64,000 nucleotides of DNA from Corynebacterium urogenitale (GTDB taxonomy: Bacteria; Actinomycetota; Actinomycetes; Mycobacteriales; Mycobacteriaceae): NCBI RefSeq assembly GCF_009026825.1, contig NZ_CP045032.1, forward strand, positions 1,984,001 to 2,048,000, read 5' to 3'. The notes under the pieces were generated by a model that saw nothing but the letters and a program-made list of their open reading frames with translations, had not been told where the DNA came from and did no database searches. The position numbers and the translations under genes were made by a program. Position 1 is the first letter of the stretch. Each line of letters begins with the position of its first letter. Shown here piece after piece: positions 47,346 to 56,183 of the stretch.

Positions 47346-49156
47346 TAGGCCTTGAAGGACTTCATGCTGCGGAGGTAGGTCAGCAGACCTCCGCCCAGCA
47401 CTGCAACGCCAAGGCCGGCAACAATGATCGCGAGAGTCATCGTGGAGGCGCCGGTGTTCGCCAGGGAACCATCAGCGCTCGCGCCACTGCCGTCGGCACC
47501 GTCAACGCCACCGGCACCGCCGGCACCACCAGCATCGCCAGCGCCACCGGAGCAGTTGCCGTCCTCAGTAATCTCTGCACCGAAGTCGAAGTGACCAGAG
47601 GTAGCGTTGCCGCCACTTCCGCCGACGGAGAACGTCAGGGTTGCGGGGGCGCTGACCTTCTTGCCTTCCTTCGTGGTAGCGGTTTGGGTGATGCCCACGC
47701 GGTACGTGCCTGGCTTGTCGAAGACCCAGTTGGGGTGCACGTGGCTATTACGTGGGACAACATGGGAGCCGGAGGCCTTGCCATTGGAACCGCTGAACCA
47801 TTCGGAGCCCACGACTTGGCCCAAATTGCCCTGCTCGTAGACGAACATGTTGCCCGGGCCTTCAAAGCTCGTCAGTGCGAAGGTGACATCGCCGGTGGTC
47901 TTTCCCAGGAGGTTCGGGTGCATGGTGTTCACGCCCAGCCACGGCACACCCGGCTGCTGAGTTGCGCCGATCAACCAAGCTTCGCCCTTGGCAATTGGAC
48001 CGAGCTTCTGCGGCAGTTGAGCCTTAGCCGCACCACCGAGGCCGAAATTCACGCTGGATGGGCTAACCCACTTCGGCGGAGACTGGCGGTCGTCCTTGAT
48101 CAGCGGCCGAAGTCCCGGCTCGCCCTTGGTGCACTGTGCTGCGTCCCCGCCAGCTGTGTTTCCACCACCGGTCGCTGCAGAATTGCCAGCCTTGGTCTGG
48201 GAGGTGGAGGAACTGCTAGAGCTTTTGGCAGAGCCAGACTTAGAGGATGAGGTGCCCTGGGAGGAGCTCTTTCCACCGCCGGTGGTTCCGCCAGTTGCGC
48301 CGCCGGTGTTTCCTGCCCCGGCGCCTTCGGATGCCCTACCGTTGTCGCCGCCATCTGCCTCGCTACCGTTTCCGGTGTGGGCTGGCGTGTTCGCTACTGC
48401 TACGTCAACTACTCCAGCCTCGTTCGGGTCTTTAGGTGAATGATCAACGACCCAGGTGTAGGTCTTTTCCTCACTGGAGACAGTTTGACCCTGCTTATTC
48501 TTCGCGGTGGCCTTCACGGTCATCGTGTACTGACCAGCCTTCTCGAACACCCAGTTGGCGTGAGTGTGGGCAGGGAATTTCTGCTCGCGAACATCACCGC
48601 TGGTGAGCTCGTAGGAGCCGTCCTTCAGCAAGGAACCCACTCCATTGAACCCATCGCCGAACAGGAAAACCCTGCCCGGCCCAGAAACGTCCGTGAATTC
48701 GATGTCCACATGCTCAAATCCGTCGGCCTGGACACCGAGTGTGTCCCAGCCAGGCCACAACAGACCCTTTTTCTGGGTTTGCGGAAGTAAATAACCGGCG
48801 ATGCCGACGTTCTCGACATCCTGAGTCTGGGTGGTGAACGCTTCCGCCTTCACGCCAAGAACGATATCTTCCGGGTCGTGTTGCACGTGGGAACCGGTGA
48901 TGTCCTCCTTAAGGTCAAGCACCAGCTTGCCGTTTTTCGCCGTCACGTTGAAAGCGTCTACGTGACCCTGATCGAAGCGCACGCTCTGGGCGCCTGCCTC
49001 GGAGGTCAATGGATTTTCAATAACGGACAACGTACCCGCTGTGGCATCCCACACTGGCAGGGCTGGCGCAGTGGCCAAACCAAGCGCAGTGACGGCGGAA
49101 AAAGCAGCCGTGATGCCCCGCTGCTTACTGGTGAAATGCTGGAATGTGCGTCCCAA
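47345..49156 (-). CDS. Cell-wall surface protein with two surface-anchored repeats and LAxTG sorting signal
   Basis: 603 residues: signal peptide (about 1-38), repeat 1 (FDQGHVDAFNVT start, HTHANWVF at 197-204), a long Gly/Ser/Thr-rich linker (about 270-345), repeat 2 (GVPWLGVNT, NSHVHPNWVFDKPGTYRV), a Gly/Ala-rich stretch and a C-terminal LANTGAST-hydrophobic helix-basic tail (SMKSFKA). LANTG is an LAxTG-type motif as used by class E sortases, so covalent wall anchoring is likely. It is the first gene of the anchored-repeat operon, behind a strong promoter with a Fur/Zur-like box. Confidence 0.87.
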   Translation of the reverse strand: MGRTFQHFTSKQRGITAAFSAVTALGLATAPALPVWDATAGTLSVIENPLTSEAGAQSVRFDQGHVDAFNVTAKNGKLVLDLKEDITGSHVQHDPEDIVLGVKAEAFTTQTQDVENVGIAGYLLPQTQKKGLLWPGWDTLGVQADGFEHVDIEFTDVSGPGRVFLFGDGFNGVGSLLKDGSYELTSGDVREQKFPAHTHANWVFEKAGQYTMTVKATAKNKQGQTVSSEEKTYTWVVDHSPKDPNEAGVVDVAVANTPAHTGNGSEADGGDNGRASEGAGAGNTGGATGGTTGGGKSSSQGTSSSKSGSAKSSSSSSTSQTKAGNSAATGGGNTAGGDAAQCTKGEPGLRPLIKDDRQSPPKWVSPSSVNFGLGGAAKAQLPQKLGPIAKGEAWLIGATQQPGVPWLGVNTMHPNLLGKTTGDVTFALTSFEGPGNMFVYEQGNLGQVVGSEWFSGSNGKASGSHVVPRNSHVHPNWVFDKPGTYRVGITQTATTKEGKKVSAPATLTFSVGGSGGNATSGHFDFGAEITEDGNCSGGAGDAGGAGGAGGVDGADGSGASADGSLANTGASTMTLAIIVAGLGVAVLGGGLLTYLRSMKSFKA

Positions 49157-49215
49157 GATGTTTTCCTTGCGCTCAAGGCTTCGGAGGGCACGTCAGCACA
49201 CCCACCTCTACCTAG

Positions 49216-49230
49216 AAATGATTGTCATTT
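49216..49230 (-). promoter_or_regulatory. Fur/Zur-like operator of the anchored-repeat operon
   Basis: AAATGATTGTCATTT is a perfect 6-3-6 palindrome of the TGAtnnTCA type bound by Fur-family regulators. It lies within about 20 nt downstream of the -10 and 60 nt before the ATG. With the ZnuA-like binding protein in the operon, a zinc repressor (Zur) is the best guess. Confidence 0.55.
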
Positions 49231-49234
49231 ATCA

Positions 49235-49263
49235 TTTATAGACCTACTGAACATCGTTGTCAC
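49235..49263 (-). promoter_or_regulatory. Sigma-A-type promoter of the anchored-repeat operon
   Basis: On the minus strand GTGACA (49263-49258), a 17-nt spacer and TATAAA (49240-49235) form a near-consensus promoter 79 nt before the first gene. The Fur/Zur-like palindrome covers the expected start of transcription. Confidence 0.65.
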
Positions 49264-49293
49264 ATAGGGGTTAGCTCCCACCCCCGAACACAC

Positions 49294-49345
49294 AAAAACC
49301 GCCTTCCCAACACTCCGCAAAGGAGCGCCAAGAAGGCGGTAAAAA
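49294..49345. terminator. Bidirectional terminator after rplA
   Basis: ACCGCCTTC (49298-49306) pairs with GAAGGCGGT (49332-49340), with A-tract and T-tract flanks on both strands. It ends rplKA transcription (minus strand). Confidence 0.75.
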
Positions 49346-49421
49346 CTATAAGCCGGCTAGCGCATGATCACGCGCCAGGCCATCTAGCGAGCAATCCACA
49401 AAAGGACTTGCGAGGTGGAAA

Positions 49422-50126
49422 TTACTCCGCGTAGTTCTTCTGAACGGACTCGTCGACCACAACGGAAGGACCGTTGGTGGAGGACAGGGAGACCTTCTTC
49501 AGGTACTTGCCCTTGGAAGAAGAAGGCTTGAGGCGTAGCAGCTCGTCGATGAGCGCGCCGTAGTTCTCAGCCAGCTGCTTCTCATCGAAGGAAGCCTTGC
49601 CGATGATAGCGTGCAGGTTCGCAGCCTTATCAACGCGGAAGGAGATCTTGCCGCCCTTGATCTCGGACACAGCCTTGGCCACATCGGTGGTCACGGTGCC
49701 GGTCTTCGGGTTCGGCATGAGGCCACGTGGACCCAGGACGCGAGCGACGCGACCAACCTTGGCCATCTGGTCAGGGGTTGCGATAGCAGCATCAAAGTCG
49801 GTCCAGCCGCCCTGAATCTTCTCGATCAGCTCAGCGGTGCCCACTGCATCCGCGCCAGCCTCTTCAGCAGCGGTTGCGTTTGGACCCTCAGCGAAGACGA
49901 TCACGCGAACGGTCTTGCCGGTGCCGTTAGGCAGGGACACGGTGCCGCGAACCAGCTGATCAGCCTTACGAGGATCCACGCCCAGGCGGATAGCCACGTC
50001 AACGGTGGCGTCGTAGTTCTTGGAAGAGGTCTCCTTGACCAGCTTCGCAGCCTCAAGCGGGCTGTAGGCACGGGACTTGTCGATCTTCTCCGCAGCGGCG
50101 CGGTAAGCCTTGGAAGTCTTGCTCAT
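49422..50126 (-). CDS. rplA: 50S ribosomal protein L1
   Basis: A 234-residue L1-stalk protein with the family block [15 protein letters not shown] near residue 127. In many bacteria L1 represses its own mRNA. It lies 154 nt beyond rplK, with a long hairpin in the gap. Confidence 0.97.
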   Translation of the reverse strand: MSKTSKAYRAAAEKIDKSRAYSPLEAAKLVKETSSKNYDATVDVAIRLGVDPRKADQLVRGTVSLPNGTGKTVRVIVFAEGPNATAAEEAGADAVGTAELIEKIQGGWTDFDAAIATPDQMAKVGRVARVLGPRGLMPNPKTGTVTTDVAKAVSEIKGGKISFRVDKAANLHAIIGKASFDEKQLAENYGALIDELLRLKPSSSKGKYLKKVSLSSTNGPSVVVDESVQKNYAE

Positions 50127-50205
50127 GGTTATCTACCAATCTGTTTTCTTGAAAGATGGAGGTTGTGGTGCACGAGCCAGCAAGAGGCTCTGCCACAGGG
50201 TGTTT

Positions 50206-50266
50206 CCCTCTTCTTTCACGACGCCACTTCGTCCGAGGACGCGCTGGCGTCGAGATGAAAAGAGGG
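50206..50266 (-). promoter_or_regulatory. Long hairpin in the rplK-rplA spacer
   Basis: CGACGCCA (50219-50226) pairs with TGGCGTCG (50245-50252), and the flanks CCCTCTTCTTTCA / TGAAAAGAGGG extend the helix to about 20 bp with small bulges. There is no T-tract. It may be a processing site or part of an L1 control element. Confidence 0.45.
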
Positions 50267-50280
50267 GGAAGGGAAGGAAA

Positions 50281-50730
50281 TTAGTCCTTCGCTGGCTCGT
50301 CCTTGACGACAATGCCCATGGAGCGAGCGGTACCAGCGATGATGCGGGCGCCGGCCTCCACGTCGTTAGCGTTGAGGTCTTCCTTCTTCGTGGTAGCAAT
50401 CTCCTTGCACTGCTCCCAGGTCACGGAACCAACCTTGTCACTGTGAGGAACGCCGGAACCCTTCTGCAGGCCAGCAGCCTTCAGCAGCAGCTTAGCTGCT
50501 GGTGGGGTCTTCAGCTTGAAGTCGAAGGAGCGGTCTTCATAGACAGTGATCTCCACTGGCACGATGTTGCCGCGCTGAGACTCGGTTGCAGCGTTGTATG
50601 CCTTGGTGAACTCAACGATGTTCACGCCGTGGGCACCCAGTGCAGGACCAACCGGAGGAGCCGGAGTAGCCTGACCAGCCTGGATCTGCAGCTTAATGAG
50701 GCCAGTGACCTTCTTCTTTGCCTTTGCCAT
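50281..50730 (-). CDS. rplK: 50S ribosomal protein L11
   Basis: A 149-residue protein with the N-terminal Pro-rich [20 protein letters not shown] and the C-terminal rRNA-binding domain. The N-terminal prolines contacted by thiopeptides are wild type. It lies 177 nt after nusG. Confidence 0.97.
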   Translation of the reverse strand: MAKAKKKVTGLIKLQIQAGQATPAPPVGPALGAHGVNIVEFTKAYNAATESQRGNIVPVEITVYEDRSFDFKLKTPPAAKLLLKAAGLQKGSGVPHSDKVGSVTWEQCKEIATTKKEDLNANDVEAGARIIAGTARSMGIVVKDEPAKD

Positions 50731-50907
50731 GTGAAAAACCTACTTTCAGTTGTCAGGCGACAGCACGCCATGGCATATCAGCGTTTCCGCCGCCCTACCG
50801 GATGCCGGAGTCTCACCGGCCACCGGAGAGGTGAAAATTCTTGATCCGAGCGCCAGGTTCAACTGGCACACGAAAAGCGGCTGCTTTTTGCAAGCCGAGC
50901 TTCAAGC

Positions 50908-51789
50908 CTAGTTGAGCTTCTCTACCTGATCAAATTCCAGCTCAACCGGGGTCTCACGGCCGAAGATGGACACCATCGCCTTGAGACGGTTGGCGGTCGT
51001 GTCGATCTCAGAGATGGTGGCGGAGACGGTGGCGAATGGGCCGGACAGAATCGTCACAGACTCACCCACCTCGTAATCCACCACAACCGTTTCGGATGCC
51101 GGCTTTGGTGGGGTGGCCACGCCAGTGGAGGAAACATCCACACCAGTTGCTGCTGCCGCGTTCTCGCCCTCGGTAGCTGGGGTTGCCGTCTCCGGTGGCA
51201 ACAGGAACTTCGCCACCTCGCGGATCTTCACCGGGGTTGGCTTACCCTCGTTACCCACGAAGGAGGTCACACCTGGGGTATCGCGAACGACGGACCAGGA
51301 GGCATCCTGCAAGTCCATGCGCACTAGGACGTATCCCGGCAGCAACTTACGCTTGACGTTCTTCCGCTTGCCATCACGAAGCTCGGTGACTTCCTCGATT
51401 GGCACGACAACCTCGTGAATCTGGTCGTCGACACCCAGGGTCTGGGCACGCATCTCCAGGTTGGTCTTCACCTTGTTCTCGTAGCCGGAGTAGCACTGGA
51501 TGATGTACCACTCGCCATCGAGCTTCTTCAGCTCACGCATAAACTGGCGCAGGCGAGCCTTGTACGCAGCCATCGCCGCATCTTCTGCGGACTGCTCAGC
51601 GCCCTCGCCGGTGGCTTCGGCACCCTCGGAAGCCCCGGCAGATTCGACGTCACTGGACTCAGAGGCAGCGGACTCGGCTGCTTCCGCGTGAGCCTCGGCA
51701 GCAGCGGCCTGCACGTCCTCCTGTGCGGACGCAGCGAGAGACTCGGCACTGACCTGCTGCGGCTCGTTGTTCTCAGTCTGATCGCTCAT
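50908..51789 (-). CDS. nusG: Transcription termination/antitermination factor NusG
   Basis: 293 residues. An Ala/Glu/Ser-rich disordered N-terminal extension (about 1-70) precedes the NGN domain ([23 protein letters not shown]). A second low-complexity insert of about 40 residues lies between NGN and the KOW domain ([21 protein letters not shown]). Long acidic extensions are usual in corynebacteria, but the interdomain insert is longer than in E. coli (181 residues in total). It binds RNAP and, through NusE, ribosomes. Gap to secE 120 nt. Confidence 0.95.
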   Translation of the reverse strand: MSDQTENNEPQQVSAESLAASAQEDVQAAAAEAHAEAAESAASESSDVESAGASEGAEATGEGAEQSAEDAAMAAYKARLRQFMRELKKLDGEWYIIQCYSGYENKVKTNLEMRAQTLGVDDQIHEVVVPIEEVTELRDGKRKNVKRKLLPGYVLVRMDLQDASWSVVRDTPGVTSFVGNEGKPTPVKIREVAKFLLPPETATPATEGENAAAATGVDVSSTGVATPPKPASETVVVDYEVGESVTILSGPFATVSATISEIDTTANRLKAMVSIFGRETPVELEFDQVEKLN

Positions 51790-51909
51790 CTTGGATCAAT
51801 CCTCCACATTCATGAAAAATCCGCCCTTGCCGTAGTGGCTAAAGGCGGTGAATTTGATGTTGCCAGTGTAGCACGCAGAGCAGAAAGGGTGCTATTTCGG
51901 CAAGCGGTT

Positions 51910-52254
51910 TTAGACCTGGAACATCAGATCAACAAGCTTGCTTGCTCCCCAGTCAACCCCGGCCACGAGTGCGGTCATCACAACAAGGAACACCAGCACG
52001 ACGATGGTGTAGGTGACCATTTCCTTGCCGGTTGGCCAAATCACCTTCGACATCTCGCGAAACACACCGCGGAAGAAGTCCACGAGGGCAGCGAATGGGT
52101 TCTTGCGGGTTTTCACAACCTCGGGAGCCTTGGTTGCGCTGGTGGCGCGAGCGGTAGTTGCGGTTCCAGCTACTTGGCGCTTGCCAGCTGGGCGAGGAGC
52201 GCTGCCTTCACCGGCGCCGCCGGCTGCTGGGGTCTTCGTGCTCTCGTCGCTCAC
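51910..52254 (-). CDS. secE: Preprotein translocase subunit SecE
   Basis: A 114-residue protein: a disordered cytoplasmic N-terminus of about 50 residues, the amphipathic FRGVFREMSKVIWPTGKEM helix typical of SecE and one transmembrane helix. Part of the SecYEG channel. GTG start at 52254. It sits between tRNA-Trp and nusG, the standard bacterial order. Confidence 0.96.
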   Translation of the reverse strand: MSDESTKTPAAGGAGEGSAPRPAGKRQVAGTATTARATSATKAPEVVKTRKNPFAALVDFFRGVFREMSKVIWPTGKEMVTYTIVVLVFLVVMTALVAGVDWGASKLVDLMFQV

Positions 52255-52327
52255 GTAGGAACTCCTTTAGAAGGTGGGTGACACACTACAGTTACGCGAT
52301 GAATTCTAGCGTAAGAGAGTGGTGTTG

Positions 52328-52400
<73 letters not shown>

Positions 52401-52702
52401 ATGCGACAATCTCACGCGCCACAACACTGCAATCGCAGCCTCGCGCACGGTGAGGTGCAACAAACGAATACCCTAGCAGGCCACTGACCGAGCTGACAAA
52501 CAGACATGACAACGCGGTTAAACAGGCATGTCAACGAGCTGGGATGCCTCGCACTCAACTTCATCTAACGTTTTATCTAGCGCTTGCACTGCCGATCCAG
52601 GAAGGTGTGCAATCCCGGCAGGAACGCAAAAACGCCGCGCAACCAGGCATGCAAAAACCCCGCGTGCTTCGGAGGAAACCGAAGCAACCGCAGGGTTGTT
52701 GG
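52401..52702. other. Spacer between tRNA-Trp and tRNA-Met
   Basis: About 300 bp. It contains the terminator of the upstream tRNA pair at 52654-52698. No rpmG (L33) gene was found here, although several actinobacteria carry it between these tRNA genes and secE. No other coding frame is convincing. Confidence 0.6.
52654..52698 (-). terminator. Terminator after tRNA-Met
   Basis: TGCTTCGG / CCGAAGCA with flanking AACCCCGCG / CGCAGGGTT forms a stem that ends on the minus strand in GGGGTTTTTGC. It separates the tRNA-Thr/tRNA-Met unit from tRNA-Trp-secE. Confidence 0.75.
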
Positions 52703-52776
52703 TAGCGGTGGGGGGACTCGATCCCCCGACCTCACGATTATGAGTCGTGCGCTCTAACCAGCTGAGCTACACCGCC
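52703..52776 (-). tRNA. tRNA-Met, elongator (CAT anticodon)
   Basis: A 74-nt cloverleaf with acceptor GGCGGTG/CACCGCT (one G-U), D-arm AGCTCAGCTGGTTAGAGC, anticodon CAT in CTCATAA and an encoded CCA at 52702-52700. The D-loop and the paired first acceptor base-pair type fit an elongator rather than initiator tRNA-Met. Confidence 0.95.
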
Positions 52777-52851
52777 ACAATGCTGTCATCTCCACTGACT
52801 CGATCAACGGTCCGTGGTTCTCACTTCGCGTGACGGCCGAGAAAATGACTG

Positions 52852-52924
52852 AGCCCCCTGACGGAATCGAACCGTCGACCTTTTCCTTACCATGGAAACG
52901 CTCTGCCGACTGAGCTAAGGGGGC
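52852..52924 (-). tRNA. tRNA-Thr (GGT anticodon)
   Basis: A 73-nt cloverleaf with acceptor GCCCCCT/AGGGGGC, discriminator T, anticodon GGT in ATGGTAA, T-arm GGTTCGATTCC. CCA is not encoded. First gene of a Thr-Met tRNA unit. Confidence 0.97.
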
Positions 52925-53339
52925 ATTGCATCAATGCATCTGGAAACTTGCTAACGCTCGTGTTCCGTTTGCCTGAAGCCTGGAGTAGCTTAACCAGCAA
53001 TCACTCATTTACACAAATCGCCAGTTCAATCGCGCTTTTAGTGGCGTCGTTCACTACACATCGCACAGCACTTCACCCCCAACGCACTTCACCACCCCAC
53101 CGCAGAGCCACACCCCGTACAACAACCACCCCACCTCACCGGTTTTCCACACTTCACCCCGCCGCCCTTGCCGCTCGCGACACAGTTGCACATTCTCCAC
53201 CGCTTCACTGAAGCCGACCTGGCGTTTCACACCCGACATCGGCAAGGAATGTGCAACCATGTCGCACCCCACTCCGCACACACAGACAGCAGCAGACAGG
53301 AAAAGACCCCAGAGCATTCAGTCTCTGGGGCCCTAGTTG
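52925..53339. other. Intergenic region between tRNA-Thr and tRNA-Tyr
   Basis: 415 bp. It holds the tRNA-Tyr terminator at one end and presumably the tRNA-Thr/Met promoter. The middle is rich in CACC and ACTTCACC runs. Two short overlapping reading frames on opposite strands have no family signal and biased, Cys-rich or Thr/Pro-rich composition; neither is accepted. Confidence 0.5.
53299..53332 (-). terminator. Terminator after tRNA-Tyr
   Basis: CCCCAGAG (53307-53314) and CTCTGGGG (53323-53330) form a perfect 8-bp stem, followed on the minus strand by TCTTTTCC. Confidence 0.85.
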
Positions 53340-53421
53340 TGCCAGATGATGGATTCGAACCAACGTAGGCAGAGCCGACGGATTTACAATCCGCTCCCTT
53401 TGGCCGCTCGGGCAATCTGGC
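53340..53421 (-). tRNA. tRNA-Tyr (GTA anticodon)
   Basis: An 82-nt type II tRNA with a long variable arm; acceptor GCCAGAT/ATCTGGC, discriminator A, anticodon GTA in TTGTAAA. CCA is not encoded. Confidence 0.97.
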
Positions 53422-53498
53422 GTGCACCATGATCACGGTGCGCTGGTTACTCTACTACGAGTACCATGGATTTGCGCAAATCAGCTGGTCAAGCTGCG

Positions 53499-54521
53499 TT
53501 ATCCCAGACGCACCAAGGAGAACTTCATCAGCTGACGCAGCGCCGCCGTCACTTCGTTATCAGGCAGCTTCGCCAGCTCAATCTCGGCCAGTTGACGGTA
53601 ATGCTCCACGTCCTTCAGAGCCTTCTCACGCCCTTGCGAAGAACGAATCAGGCGGAGAGCCTCTTCCAGCAACGCATCGTCCGTGACAGGACCAACGAGA
53701 ATCTCCCGCAGGCGCTCTCCAACCTCGCCCTCTTGCCGCATTGCATATAGCACAGGAAGCGTGAAAACGCCCTCTCGCAGGTCGGTACCTGGGGTCTTAC
53801 CGGACTCCTTCGGGTCAGACCACACGTCGATGATGTCATCCACGATCTGGAAGACCTGCCCCATGTGGCGCCCAAACTTGTGCAACGCCTCAACCTGCTC
53901 CCGCGGCGCGCCGGCGTGGAGCGCCCCGAGGAATCCTGCGGAGGCAATGAGTACGCCGGTCTTCTCCTGGATCACGGTCATGTAGTGCTCGATGGCATCC
54001 TTCCCCTCGACAGCCCCCACGGTTTCGCGCATCTGCCCGGTCACCAGCTCCTGGAAGGCTTCCGCAAAGTGCGCAACAGTCTCCGTCCCCAGCGTCGCCA
54101 TCAGCTTGGACGCCACGGCGAACAGGTAATCGCCTGCGAGGATTGCCACGGAGTTATTCCAGCGCGCATTGGCGGATTCAGCACCACGGCGCCGCTCGGC
54201 CTCATCCATCACGTCATCGTGGTAGAGCGTCGCCAGGTGCGTCAGCTCCACAACGACGGCGGCTCGTACAACATCCTCGGCAGTCGGGTTACTTCCATAG
54301 CGGGCAGCAAGCAGAGCGAACATCACGCGGAAGCGCTTGCCTCCGGCTTCCGCCAGGTGACGGATCTTGTCAGTGAGGAAGGTCTCTCCCTGGGACAGCT
54401 CATGCATCAGCATGTTTTCTGCACGCTGCAGGCCCTCGGTGAGAGCTGCATTGAGCTCGGGATTTCCCAGGTCTGGCGCCACTGGAGTGGTCTGCGCCTC
54501 GGCACTGTACGTGGTTGCCAT
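53499..54521 (-). CDS. Long-chain all-trans polyprenyl diphosphate synthase (menaquinone side chain)
   Basis: 340 residues from ATG 54521; this start leaves 17 residues before the conserved LGNPEL, and a GTG at 54605 with a GGAAG site is the alternative. Both Asp-rich motifs are complete (DDVMDEAERRRG, DDIIDVWSD), and GGKRFRVMFALL and KTGVLIASAG are present. No bulky residue closes the pocket just before the first motif, which suits octaprenyl- to nonaprenyl-length products. It is divergent to menJ and in the menaquinone block, so the likely role is the MK side chain. Distinct from CrtE at 27 kb. Confidence 0.93.
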   Translation of the reverse strand: MATTYSAEAQTTPVAPDLGNPELNAALTEGLQRAENMLMHELSQGETFLTDKIRHLAEAGGKRFRVMFALLAARYGSNPTAEDVVRAAVVVELTHLATLYHDDVMDEAERRRGAESANARWNNSVAILAGDYLFAVASKLMATLGTETVAHFAEAFQELVTGQMRETVGAVEGKDAIEHYMTVIQEKTGVLIASAGFLGALHAGAPREQVEALHKFGRHMGQVFQIVDDIIDVWSDPKESGKTPGTDLREGVFTLPVLYAMRQEGEVGERLREILVGPVTDDALLEEALRLIRSSQGREKALKDVEHYRQLAEIELAKLPDNEVTAALRQLMKFSLVRLG

Positions 54522-54744
54522 GTCCGTGGTCAGCCTCATCAAAACTCGTTTGTAGGGTCCTTCGTGTGTTACTGGCGGCGCGGGAGTTGCCCTGTCAGTA
54601 GCCACACTTCATCTTCCGATACCTTATCCCACCTCGGTGGCTTGGCGTGTATCAGCCCGCTGTTCCACCGCCCCTCCCCCGCGGTGAGGTGCCGTCCAGG
54701 TGTTAGGTCAGCTTCATGCGACCTTCGTGCGACAATGGTGGACG

Positions 54745-56118
54745 ATGAATCCGCACATATCCTCCCCTTCGCCTGCGTCACTTTCCCCCACTTCTTCGAA
54801 CCAGTCGGGGGCGTTGACCGCTGACGTCGTGGTTGTTGGCGCCGGCCCAGCCGGTTCCGCGGCTGCTTACTGGGCTGCCGCAGCCGGCCTGGATGTGCTC
54901 GTCGTTGACATGGCCCAGATGCACCCGTCCGGACGGGATAAGACGTGCGGGGATGGTCTTACGCCGCGAGCTATTGGGGCTTTAGAGCGAATGGGGGCGG
55001 GGTACGTGCTGGATAACCGCCCGCGCATCGAGGGTTTGAAGCTGCATGGTTTCGGCGGCTCCGTCACCGCGCCGTGGCCTGAGGGTGGCGCGTTTCCGGC
55101 CCGCGGTTCCGCTGTCTCACGCATGCAATTGGATGTCGCGCTCCTCAATCATGCGATGAAGGCCGGTGCGCGTTTCCAGGGCGGGTTGAAGGTCATCGAC
55201 GCCACCAGCCAGCGCCCTGGGGTCATCTCTGAACTTCATGCAGTAGATGAGCACAAGCAGCCCGTCCCCCTGCGTGCGCGCCAGTACGTTCTGGCAGAGG
55301 GCGTGCGCAGCACCGTAGCCCGCAAGGTTGGTGTGCATTGGTTGCGGGACATGGTCCACGGGGTCGCGGCCCGCAGCTATGTGAGCACCCCTCGCGGCGA
55401 AGAGCCGTGGATCCACTCCCATCTGGAGCTGCGCGACAGCGATAGCGTGGCGCAGCCGGGATACGGGTGGATCTTCCCACTCGGCACTGATGAGGACGGG
55501 CAGGGGCGCGCCAACCTCGGCTGTGGCGCGCTGGCTACCGGCAAACGACCAGCCAAGGTCAATACCAAGAAGCTCCTGCGGCATTATGCGGCACAGGTCG
55601 CGGATGAATGGGGCGCGGGCGCCCCCCAGCAGATCACCAGCGCTCTCCTGCCGATGGGAGGAGCTGTCACCCGCACGGCTGGCGTGAACTGGGCCGTCAT
55701 CGGCGATTCTGCGGCACTGGTCAACCCGCTCAACGGTGAAGGTATTGATTATGGCTTAGAGAGCGGGCGCATGCTCGTGGAGCTACTCCCCGATGCGCTC
55801 CGCAACAAGGATGGCCTGCAGTTCTCCTGGCCGAACCGTCTGCGCGAGGAATACGGCGCGGCCTTTAGCCTGGCGCGCCGCCTAGCACTGTTACTGACGA
55901 TGCCGGGACTGCTCAGCGCCGTTGGGCCGATCGGCATGCAGGGCCCGCTGGCGAATACGGTCATGGGTTCCGCAGCACGACTCATGGGCAACCTTGTCAC
56001 CCCGCAGGATCGCGACATAACAGCAAGGCTGTGGCGCGCCGCCGGTGCGCTATCGATCAGGGCTGATGCCATCTTCGCGGCGGACTCCCGGCCGCTATTC
56101 GGCCTCACAATGCGCTAA
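54745..56118 (+). CDS. menJ: Menaquinone side-chain reductase (geranylgeranyl reductase family)
   Basis: 457 residues. FAD binding is by VVVGAGPAGSAAAYWAA (about residues 30-46) and GDSAALVNPLNGEGIDYGLESG (about 325). DKTCGDGLTPRAIGALE is the substrate/redox block of this family. MenJ reduces one isoprene double bond of menaquinone (MK to MK-H2) in mycobacteria and corynebacteria. ATG 54745 was chosen; GACAAT 8 nt upstream suggests a leaderless message. The next gene on the same strand is not part of its operon (convergent menG). Confidence 0.9.
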   Translation: MNPHISSPSPASLSPTSSNQSGALTADVVVVGAGPAGSAAAYWAAAAGLDVLVVDMAQMHPSGRDKTCGDGLTPRAIGALERMGAGYVLDNRPRIEGLKLHGFGGSVTAPWPEGGAFPARGSAVSRMQLDVALLNHAMKAGARFQGGLKVIDATSQRPGVISELHAVDEHKQPVPLRARQYVLAEGVRSTVARKVGVHWLRDMVHGVAARSYVSTPRGEEPWIHSHLELRDSDSVAQPGYGWIFPLGTDEDGQGRANLGCGALATGKRPAKVNTKKLLRHYAAQVADEWGAGAPQQITSALLPMGGAVTRTAGVNWAVIGDSAALVNPLNGEGIDYGLESGRMLVELLPDALRNKDGLQFSWPNRLREEYGAAFSLARRLALLLTMPGLLSAVGPIGMQGPLANTVMGSAARLMGNLVTPQDRDITARLWRAAGALSIRADAIFAADSRPLFGLTMR

Positions 56119-56183
56119 TTGGTCAGCGTTCGGCCACAGACCCGGCATGCGGACTGGTGGCGTCGAGCAAAAACGGGGCCTAG

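Noticed and set aside
52948..53317. Overlapping frames on both strands between tRNA-Thr and tRNA-Tyr
   Set aside because: Low-complexity His/Thr/Pro or Cys/Val/Gly composition, no ribosome-binding site, no family signal.
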